Assembly (NCBI RefSeq): GCF_900148515.1
Contig: NZ_FRXN01000003.1
Coordinates: 724,757 to 788,756 of the forward strand
Source: Algoriphagus zhangzhouensis
GTDB lineage: Bacteria; Bacteroidota; Bacteroidia; Cytophagales; Cyclobacteriaceae
Direction of reading: 5' to 3'
Length of the DNA stretch: 64,000 bases
Position numbers and translations under genes: made by a program. A model generated the notes under the pieces. That model searched no databases, was not told the DNA's origin, and saw only the letters and a program-made list of their open reading frames with translations. How positions within the stretch are numbered: the first letter of the stretch is position 1; the number at the start of each line of letters is the position of its first letter. Shown one piece after another: positions 17,901 through 24,964 of this stretch.

Positions 17901-20502
17901 AAGGCTTTGCCTTGATCCAGTAGAAGGAGCAACAGCAACTTTAGAAGGTGGTGGAGAGGCTGATATTGACTCTTATTTCTGGACTATTACAAGAGACGAT
18001 GGTACAGTGATTTTGGATAATTATGGAGGACCTGGAGATCAATTCCAGACCTTGGATCAAGTATTTGACGAACCTGGAACTTATACAGTCGAATTAGATG
18101 TGACTCGCTGCGCAACAGAAAACTATTTCTATGACAGCATGGAAATCCAGGTGGATGCACCTCCTGTTTTGACTTTGGAATCAGATGCTACACTTTGTTC
18201 TGGAAGCCCTGTAACTCTTACAGCAATAGATGGATACGATCCTGCGGAGGGTCTATATGATTTTCTATGGACCAATGCCGCCGGACAAGTTTTTGGAGAT
18301 GAAAACTCAAACTCCATCACAGTGGATGAGGAAAGCATTTATACAGTCTCTGTTTCTTACAGATTACCAGAAGGGCTTTCTGAAGAGGAGGCACTCCTCT
18401 ATGAAACCTGTCCATCCGAAGCAGAAGTATTTGTAGGCCCAGCCTTCGAATTTGACATCAATCAGGATGCTCAAGAGGTTTGTTACGAGGAAACTGTAGT
18501 CACTTTTGCCCCTGACACTCCAATTTCCGGAGAATGGTTCTACGAACTAAATGAAGACGGAAATAGAGTTTCTTTGGGTGAGTATTTTGAATTGGAATTG
18601 ACAGTGACTACCCTTCCAAGTGCTGGTGATTATGAAATTATTTTTGTGACAGAAGATCCGATTCTAGAAGGATGTGTGGTAGAGAAAAAGGTTGATTTGA
18701 TTGTCAATGAAATTCCACTGCTTACGGCAATTCAAACAACTCCAGCGACTGACTGTAACACAGCTGATGGATCCTTTGAAATTACAATGCAGGCAAATGC
18801 CTCCACAGTAACTATTCAAGAAACTGGAGAAGTTTTTTCAAATGTTTCAGCAGGAGATGTCATTCCAGTTTCAAATGTTTTACCTGGAGTTTACACAATC
18901 GAAGCTGTGAATGATTTCGGCTGTACCTATATAGGAACTGTGAATATTGAGAACAGCAATCCTCCAATTGGCTATGAATTTACAGTCTCCACAACGGACG
19001 AAACATGTAGTATAAATGGAGTTGAAAATGGTTTAATAACGATCACATTTACCAGTGGTACTCCTGTCACAGCAACATACGAAATTACAAGACAAGGTGA
19101 CGGTCAATTATTTTCCGGATCCATTTCGGGAGTATCCATGATAGAAATTCCGGTACCTTACGGGGATTATTCTGTAGAGATTATCGATCCAAGCAACTGT
19201 AATATTCCAGACCCTGACATCCATACTATAGCACAAAAGTTCCAAGTAAATTTCTCTGCTCCTACCTCGTTTACGGCCTGCGAAACTTTCACTTTCCAGC
19301 CAACTCCTGATAATGGACTCACCTATACATTGACTGGATCGGGTGGAAACGTGATATCGGCTGATGCTGATGGAAATTTCACAATTAGCCAATCTGATAT
19401 TTATACACTTTTAGGAGAAGATCCTACAGGAGAAAATTGTCCAAGAGAAATAGAAATTGATGCTACCATCACTCAACCTATCGATTTTGCATTAGTTGGT
19501 CCTATCGACGATTGTCAATCAGGAATTATCTATGAAGCTCAACTAAACAATGTGAATCCAGAAGATGTGATTTTCCTCTGGAGAGATAATTTGGGAGTTA
19601 TTGTCGGGAGAAGACAAAGCTTTGTTCCACCAAGAGATGGGGATTATAGTTTGGAGGTACAGCCTCAAGCCGGTGGCTTATGTCAAACAGCTCCAATTGA
19701 TTTTACTGCAGAGATTCGAAGTTTATCTGTAGAAGTAGAATTGGATGTGATGCCTTTCTGCGTGGACCAGACCAGCACAACTTTGACAGTTATTGCAGAT
19801 TTAAGCGATGTGGCAAATATCGAATGGTACACTGTTTCAGCAGGTACAAGAACAAGAGCCTTCCAATATGATGATATGCCAATCATTGAAACTAATGTCG
19901 AAGGTACTTATGAGGTATTACTGAGAAGCGCTGCTGGATGTGATTTAGGAAGAGCCTCCGGAATTGTTGCCAAATCTGTGATTGTTCCACCTGTAGTTCC
20001 AACCGAATTCACTATTTGTGCGATTGAAGGAGTAACGCAAAGTATAGATCCAGGAGAATACGATAATTATTCTTGGGTTTTGAATGGTGAAGAAGTTTCG
20101 CAAGATGCAATATTTACTCCTACTCTACCTGGAACCTATGAATTGACAGTTTCGGATAATTTAGGGTGCTCATATACCGAGTTCATTGAGGTATTAGAAG
20201 ACTGTTCTTTGAAAATCATTTTCCCGAACGGAGTTGTTTTAAATGATCCAAATCGAAACTTTATCCTGTATGCAAATGAATATATTGATTTTGCTGAAGT
20301 CTTTATTTTCAATCGATGGGGAGAATTGATTTTTCATTGTGACCATGAAAATCTAGAACCAGCACAGCCATTCTGCCCTTGGGATGGAATAGTCAATGGA
20401 AAAACTGTACCAAATGGAACATATGCGGTCGTTGTGAAGTTTATCAGTAGAGATCAAAATAAAACCGAACAAGTTACCAAAGCAATCACCATCATTCAAT
20501 AA
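14977..20502 (+). CDS. Giant T9SS type B surface protein 1 (1841 aa)
   Basis: This is a signal peptide (1-32) plus a mosaic of extracellular modules. A first propeller-like region (about 35-390, opening NEWIFGYCGG) precedes a PKD-like segment (about 395-485). A second region resembling the first follows (about 588-960, opening NNIWYFGDGAG). PKD/Ig-like domains run from about 968 (LLGPERLCLD). A module at about 1434-1690 recurs in both downstream paralogues. The gliding-motility-associated C-terminal domain is at about 1744-1841 (FNRWGELIFHC, WDGIVNGKTVPNGTY). That domain is the type B export signal. Secretion through the T9SS with the divergent PorP/SprF-like protein is expected. Its function is unknown; adhesion or gliding are options. 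The stop overlaps the yaaA start (TAATG). Confidence 0.95.
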   Translation: MKSKPHSIHIHLFLAFLTLLCCTLNENTAKAQGYNDNEWIFGYCGGSTENNYLSFGKGTNPTVQTLPGSVIVDKFSNSLAIDPITGQPFFYSNGSIVYDYSGAPIQGQVGNLNGPIDTRQQVATGFLEYEPEGNKLFYLFYVSPGGQLLYTLIDMNAPGQATGNERPLGEITEQDQQIGNAQGAILVVKSPSSPSYLISFDGGNLISRRLGDTAGDFTQTDSQGIPFTPKAIIFDEEKGQLILIPENAGDDIVVVDFNTSSGNFGSSTSISQSGGTEPIEGAAFSEDGSYVYFSRGNQLFRVPSSDLSATPEEIPLDPQPSTVYDLKVGPDGELYFIYEEVDGGPQLIGRVSNPNEPDLTLIEVEIDPFNGTDFCGTIFPTFAPNADVAATVDFTWQPEMPCSNNPVQLTSEITPENYQPVSFNWEFDPPLTDSDGNPLDADYEQEHFLIPADATEGQSVTVTLTVTYADGSTSVPVTKTIPLTENNLEANFNPSDTTICEGQCVDIAALLQAQNSTGETGGEAPPSGGGDQYEYFWSNYREEGWGTRQENTVCLPGLYWVLVREPDSECYAYAEIRVKVWDLEDQSNNIWYFGDGAGLDFNPDPDNPDAPTPRPIAERHPQNIPAGTTTISDQAGQVLFFTDGASVWDLNGDLMENGDSIGGDNSSSQSVIAVAVPQEQTLFYLFTTQQSANGSNQVKFSLVDIKSDNPEGVGNVVTKDNFLFSPSTEQSAAFSDGDTTWVLFHELGNNTFRAYPVSSEGIGQPVMSSVGSNHGFNSGVGAMKFSPDGSQVAVTISEGGCNKLEIFDFDAETGEMTEYARIDLGCDGDVYGLEFSDSGEKVFVSYRNGGPGIEEFAVKPVENDDPDAATCPACFDGASTRAQRESCIISTRHAISQTGGMDLGALQIGPDGNIYVAVVGSNQIGQISVGSGCDSNSTFNMDAVEPMPGTTNLGLPSFVQNSGSSIPEPSLLGPERLCLDPVEGATATLEGGGEADIDSYFWTITRDDGTVILDNYGGPGDQFQTLDQVFDEPGTYTVELDVTRCATENYFYDSMEIQVDAPPVLTLESDATLCSGSPVTLTAIDGYDPAEGLYDFLWTNAAGQVFGDENSNSITVDEESIYTVSVSYRLPEGLSEEEALLYETCPSEAEVFVGPAFEFDINQDAQEVCYEETVVTFAPDTPISGEWFYELNEDGNRVSLGEYFELELTVTTLPSAGDYEIIFVTEDPILEGCVVEKKVDLIVNEIPLLTAIQTTPATDCNTADGSFEITMQANASTVTIQETGEVFSNVSAGDVIPVSNVLPGVYTIEAVNDFGCTYIGTVNIENSNPPIGYEFTVSTTDETCSINGVENGLITITFTSGTPVTATYEITRQGDGQLFSGSISGVSMIEIPVPYGDYSVEIIDPSNCNIPDPDIHTIAQKFQVNFSAPTSFTACETFTFQPTPDNGLTYTLTGSGGNVISADADGNFTISQSDIYTLLGEDPTGENCPREIEIDATITQPIDFALVGPIDDCQSGIIYEAQLNNVNPEDVIFLWRDNLGVIVGRRQSFVPPRDGDYSLEVQPQAGGLCQTAPIDFTAEIRSLSVEVELDVMPFCVDQTSTTLTVIADLSDVANIEWYTVSAGTRTRAFQYDDMPIIETNVEGTYEVLLRSAAGCDLGRASGIVAKSVIVPPVVPTEFTICAIEGVTQSIDPGEYDNYSWVLNGEEVSQDAIFTPTLPGTYELTVSDNLGCSYTEFIEVLEDCSLKIIFPNGVVLNDPNRNFILYANEYIDFAEVFIFNRWGELIFHCDHENLEPAQPFCPWDGIVNGKTVPNGTYAVVVKFISRDQNKTEQVTKAITIIQ

Positions 20503-21254
20503 TGTTAATCTTAATTTCCCCAGCTAAAACACTAGATTACAGCACTCCTCCAATTCAAGAATTCACTCAACCAGATTTCACTACTGATGTCAAGGCTTTA
20601 GTTTCAGTGATGAAGAAAAAGTCAGCAGCTGACATCGCCAAGCTGATGCACATCAGTGACAATCTTGCCAATCTCAATGAGGAGAGATATAAGACATTTC
20701 AAAAAGAATTCAATTTTGACAACTCCAAGCAAGCGCTTCTGGCTTTCAAAGGAGATGTTTATACTAAAATTGATGTAGATAATTACTCTGATGAGGACTT
20801 TGCATTTGCACAGGATCATTTGAGAATCCTTTCAGGTCTATATGGATTATTAAAGCCTTTGGATTTGATTCAGCCTTACCGCCTTGAGATGGGAATAAAA
20901 CTGGAAACCAAAAAAGGCAAAAACCTATATGAATATTGGGATAAGAAAATAGCGAAAGCAATCGATACTGTTGCAGCAAAGAAACCCATCATCAATTTGG
21001 CTTCACAAGAATATTTTAAGGCAGTTGACCTTAAAACCTTGAAGTCTCCTGTGATTACCATCCATTTCAAGGAGCATCGAAATGACAAATACCAAGTGGT
21101 TGGTTTCTTTGCGAAACAAGCGAGAGGGATGATGACAAACTATGCCATTAAGAATAAAATAACTGACCCAGAGCAATTGAAAACTTTTAATGAGGAAGGC
21201 TATGAGTTCTCTGAATCGTTAAGTTCGAAAAGGGATTGGGTATTTATCCGATAA
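20502..21254 (+). CDS. yaaA: YaaA/UPF0246 peroxide stress protein
   Basis: This 250-residue cytoplasmic protein matches the YaaA (DUF328) family over its whole length. Landmarks are the start MLILISPAKTLDY, the central QPYRLEMG, NLASQEYF, and the C-terminal FAKQARGMM. In E. coli YaaA lowers intracellular iron-driven damage under hydrogen peroxide, and the fold binds DNA. Its ATG shares one base with the stop of the 1841-residue surface protein gene (TAATG), which implies translational coupling. This is an odd pairing for a housekeeping stress gene. A strong terminator follows at 21264-21304, so the third and second giant genes are separate transcripts. Confidence 0.96.
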   Translation: MLILISPAKTLDYSTPPIQEFTQPDFTTDVKALVSVMKKKSAADIAKLMHISDNLANLNEERYKTFQKEFNFDNSKQALLAFKGDVYTKIDVDNYSDEDFAFAQDHLRILSGLYGLLKPLDLIQPYRLEMGIKLETKKGKNLYEYWDKKIAKAIDTVAAKKPIINLASQEYFKAVDLKTLKSPVITIHFKEHRNDKYQVVGFFAKQARGMMTNYAIKNKITDPEQLKTFNEEGYEFSESLSSKRDWVFIR

Positions 21255-21263
21255 ACTGACCAA

Positions 21264-21304
21264 AAAGCTCCTCAATTTAATGATATTGAGGAGCTTTATT
21301 TTTT
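21264..21304 (+). terminator. Intrinsic terminator after yaaA
   Basis: A 13-bp perfect stem, AAAGCTCCTCAAT (21264-21276) with ATTGAGGAGCTTT (21285-21297), has an 8-base loop and is followed by ATTTTTT. Confidence 0.9.
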
Positions 21305-21350
21305 GATACCTAAGTATTTTGGTAGATTTATGAGGGTAAAAAGAACATAA

Positions 21351-24300
21351 ATGAAAATAGTCCCCAAGAAAATATTTTTTTCCTTGTTCTTGGCAGTAGT
21401 TTTCATTTTAATACTGCAAAGGATTTTCCCATACCCTACCATCAATACAAAGAAGGCTCAAATTGAAGCCATTTCTTTGCAAATCACCCAAGATGAGCCA
21501 AACCTTACAGGGCCAGAAATACTTTGCTATGCTATTGGAGGACAAAGTATAATCGGGACATTTTCTGGAGGAGGAAATCCGGAAATCGACACTTACACCT
21601 GGAATATTTATGGCCCAGACAATAGCCTGATTTTCACTAAGCCAAATGCTGGCGGATTATTTGAAACAATCAGCTATACTTTTAATTTAAGAGGAACCCA
21701 TAGGGTTGAACTAACCGTAACGAGAGGGTTATTATCTTTTCCTACTCAAACATTGGAGGTATTGGTACAGGACCGTCCAACTCCAAGTTTAAATCTCAAC
21801 TATACACTTTGTGAAAATGATTCAATATCTCTTCAGGCGATAGATTCTCAATCTCCCAATTTCGACATCTATAACTTTGCATGGAAAAATGCTAATGGTG
21901 ACACTCTAGGGACAGAAAATCTGCTTTCTATTTCTCAAATTGGAGAATATTATGTTGATATCTACACAATCAATAGTCAGGGAAGTATAGAATGTAGTAC
22001 TTCACTTTATACGCAGGTTTCATCCTCTTCGGACATTACAGTATCTGCGTCAACAGATGCCATATGTACCAACCAATCCATTTCATTACAATCAGAACCA
22101 GAAACTTTAGGAAACTGGTATTTAAAGAAGGCTGGAGAATCCACTGAGAATCTAATTGGTACTGGTTCCGAAATCAATATTCACTCAAATACCTTGACTT
22201 CAGGTTATGGAGATTATGAAGTAATATTTGAAGTCATTACTGAAGACTCATCTGGTTGTCAAATTTTAGTTTCAGCTCCTTTTACATACAATCAAATTCC
22301 AGACTTTAAAATCCTGGATCCAATTGGAGCGAGTGATTGTAATGCCAATGATGGTGGAGTTACTATTGAGGCAATTACTCCGATTGATTATATATACGTT
22401 GAGGAAACTACATTCCAAACTCCCCCATTGGCTCCTGGGGATCAATATACTATACCAGGTCTAGTTTCCGGGGCTTATCAATTAATAGCCGTTTTAGGAA
22501 ATTGCGGAAATTCATACGGAGCCATTGTCCCAATTATAGATCTACCACCAGATTTAGAGTTCACTATTACAGACCAAATAGGAGAAACTTGTACCACGGA
22601 CGGAAAGCTTGACGGAAGTTTCAAGGTCAATTTGACTAATGGACCCATGGACGGTTATTACAAAATCTTAGGAGAAAAAGGTGAATTAATTCAGCAAGAG
22701 TCTTTTACGGGGCAATCTACAATCGATGTCCAAATAAGAGGAGGAAGCTTTATTTTCGAATTAAATAATCTGGACTCATGCTCCTTTCCAGCCAAGCAAC
22801 CAATAGAAATCCCTTCCAAAGGATTGGTTAATTATTCTATTCCTAAGAGTTTAGCGATTTGTCAGACATTTGATCTTTATCCTCAAACCAACCAAGCTTT
22901 AGAATTTGAATTAATAGATCCAAATAATAATTCCCAAACGATTCTTGCTGGGGACTTTTTCACCATTACTGAAGATGGGGAATACAAAATGATTGGTCGA
23001 TTGCCTGAACAAAGTGATTTCTGCCCAGTTTCTAAAATCTTTAATGTCACTCTGGTAGACCCTGTTGAATTTGAAGTAGTCCAAACAGAAGAAGACTGCC
23101 TAGGAAACAAAACCTACAAAGCAGAGATATACGATAGAGATTCGACTGCGGTTATTTTCACCTGGTACAATAACGACGGGGATATTGTAGGGACAAACCA
23201 ATACTTGAACCCTATTGGGACCGGAACTTTCAAACTGGATGTCCAACCAGCAAATAGTTCAAGCTGTCCTAATCCTCCACTAGAATTTGAAATCACAGAC
23301 CCGGTCCTTTCTGTAGATGCGACCTTAACCTCTACCAAACTTTGTGAATTTGGGCCAGAGGCTATAGTAAATCTGGAGACTACATTTCCTGAGGCTGTTA
23401 CTGATGTAAGATGGCGGAGATTTGATGAAGATGGCGAAATAATTGAATTGTCCGAGTATGACGATTTATGGGAAATAACGACAAGGATTGGAGGAACTTA
23501 TGAAGCTTCAGTTTACAGTATCATACCTGCGATCAATAAAAACTGCGAATTAGGAAGGTCGAGTATTCAATTGAACCTCGTCCCAGATAAAGTTCTCTTT
23601 GACATCCCAAGTGAAATTTCAGTCTGTCAATCATTTGCTTTAATTCCTGAAACAGAAGACGGTTTAAACTTCTTTGTCACATCTCCATCAGGAGAAATTT
23701 TGGAAGGAGTCAGTGGGGATAGTTTCATCTTGGATCAGGAGGGCACTTATACTTTCTTAGCCTTTGATCAAGACTCTCCTACTCCTTTTTGCCCAGAACA
23801 AAAAGAGATTGTAGTTACTTTAGTCGAACCAGTGATCTTCAATCCTGTACTCTCGGAAGCCTTTTGTGATGGCAGCAGAATATATCAAGCCGAATTAGAA
23901 AATTACAGTCCTGATGATGTCTTATTTACATGGAGAGATTCCAATGGAGGCATCATAGGTGAAGAAGAGTTCTTAACCCTGCCCGGAGCAGGAACCTATT
24001 CATTGGAAGTTCAACCAAAAAACTCTGAGGCTTGCCCATATTTACCTAAAGAGTTTACAGAAGACCCTCCTATTTTTGAAGTAGAAGTCAGCTTGGATCC
24101 TGAACCTCTTTGCCCTGATGCAGATTCAGCAATTATCACATTAAACACAGATCTTGATCAAGTCACGAGTATTGAATGGTGGTTTACTGACCTAAACGGA
24201 AATCAAACTCAACTCACAAATTTTAATGATCAGACTGAGATTTTAGCTATTGAAGAAGGAACCTATGAAGCAAGAGCTTTTAATTTCATCCCATGTCTAG

Positions 24301-24860
24301 TCGGAACAGATCAGGTTATTATCTTGAGAAGCCAAGATGACGTAAGACCAATTGTAGAGGAGAGCTATCAGATTTGTCCTAGATATGAAATTGGTCCAAA
24401 TATTGACCCCGGCGATTTTGCAAGCTATGAGTGGTATTTTGAAGGACAACTAGTTTCTGAAAATCCAATTTTCAAACCACAACAAGTTGGCAACTACCAA
24501 CTGGTTGTTTATAGTTTAGAAGGATGTGCTTATGAGGCAACTTTTTCTACTTTGGAAGAATGCGAATTGAAAGTTGTATTTCCAACAGCACTAACTCCAA
24601 ACAATCCTGACAAACCATTTTTAATTTATACTAACTATCTGGTCGATGAGCTAGAACTATGGATTTTCAACCAATGGGGAGAATTGATTTTTCATTGTAA
24701 AAACACGGACCTGATTAATGAAGAGTCAACCTGTGTATGGGATGGCACTTTTAATGGGGAAAAAGTACCCAATGGAGCGTACTCTTTTAGGGTGAATTAC
24801 AGGAATATTGAAAAAAACATACAAGAAGAATACCTAGGGTCACTTTTGGTGGTTGAGTAA
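21351..24860 (+). CDS. T9SS type B surface protein 2 (1169 aa), internal duplication
   Basis: After an N-terminal hydrophobic anchor or signal (about 8-25), the order of PKD/Ig-like domains matches the C-terminal two-thirds of surface protein 1. It starts at LTGPEILCYA and runs through the ETCTTDGKLDGS domain. The roughly 255-residue module that occurs once in the other two paralogues occurs twice here, at about 503-757 and 758-1010. They open CQTFDLYPQTN and CQSFALIPETEDG. The type B export domain is at about 1072-1169 (WIFNQWGELIFHC, NGEKVPNGAYSF). There is no lipobox. The gene lies 96 bp after yaaA, behind a terminator, so it has its own promoter. Function unknown. Confidence 0.94.
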   Translation: MKIVPKKIFFSLFLAVVFILILQRIFPYPTINTKKAQIEAISLQITQDEPNLTGPEILCYAIGGQSIIGTFSGGGNPEIDTYTWNIYGPDNSLIFTKPNAGGLFETISYTFNLRGTHRVELTVTRGLLSFPTQTLEVLVQDRPTPSLNLNYTLCENDSISLQAIDSQSPNFDIYNFAWKNANGDTLGTENLLSISQIGEYYVDIYTINSQGSIECSTSLYTQVSSSSDITVSASTDAICTNQSISLQSEPETLGNWYLKKAGESTENLIGTGSEINIHSNTLTSGYGDYEVIFEVITEDSSGCQILVSAPFTYNQIPDFKILDPIGASDCNANDGGVTIEAITPIDYIYVEETTFQTPPLAPGDQYTIPGLVSGAYQLIAVLGNCGNSYGAIVPIIDLPPDLEFTITDQIGETCTTDGKLDGSFKVNLTNGPMDGYYKILGEKGELIQQESFTGQSTIDVQIRGGSFIFELNNLDSCSFPAKQPIEIPSKGLVNYSIPKSLAICQTFDLYPQTNQALEFELIDPNNNSQTILAGDFFTITEDGEYKMIGRLPEQSDFCPVSKIFNVTLVDPVEFEVVQTEEDCLGNKTYKAEIYDRDSTAVIFTWYNNDGDIVGTNQYLNPIGTGTFKLDVQPANSSSCPNPPLEFEITDPVLSVDATLTSTKLCEFGPEAIVNLETTFPEAVTDVRWRRFDEDGEIIELSEYDDLWEITTRIGGTYEASVYSIIPAINKNCELGRSSIQLNLVPDKVLFDIPSEISVCQSFALIPETEDGLNFFVTSPSGEILEGVSGDSFILDQEGTYTFLAFDQDSPTPFCPEQKEIVVTLVEPVIFNPVLSEAFCDGSRIYQAELENYSPDDVLFTWRDSNGGIIGEEEFLTLPGAGTYSLEVQPKNSEACPYLPKEFTEDPPIFEVEVSLDPEPLCPDADSAIITLNTDLDQVTSIEWWFTDLNGNQTQLTNFNDQTEILAIEEGTYEARAFNFIPCLVGTDQVIILRSQDDVRPIVEESYQICPRYEIGPNIDPGDFASYEWYFEGQLVSENPIFKPQQVGNYQLVVYSLEGCAYEATFSTLEECELKVVFPTALTPNNPDKPFLIYTNYLVDELELWIFNQWGELIFHCKNTDLINEESTCVWDGTFNGEKVPNGAYSFRVNYRNIEKNIQEEYLGSLLVVE

Positions 24861-24931
24861 TATAGGTTCAATAATGTTGGAATATTTTTTGCAAAAATTC
24901 TCAAAAAAGTAATTCTTCGATCAAAAGGCAG

Positions 24932-24939
24932 TATTTTTG
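24932..24939 (+). promoter_or_regulatory. Candidate -7 element for surface protein 3
   Basis: TATTTTTG matches the Bacteroidota -7 consensus TAnnTTTG, 25 bp before the TTG start. No TTG is seen at the -33 spacing, so support is partial. Confidence 0.35.
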
Positions 24940-24964
24940 TCTTGCACCCAAAAACTTAACACCC

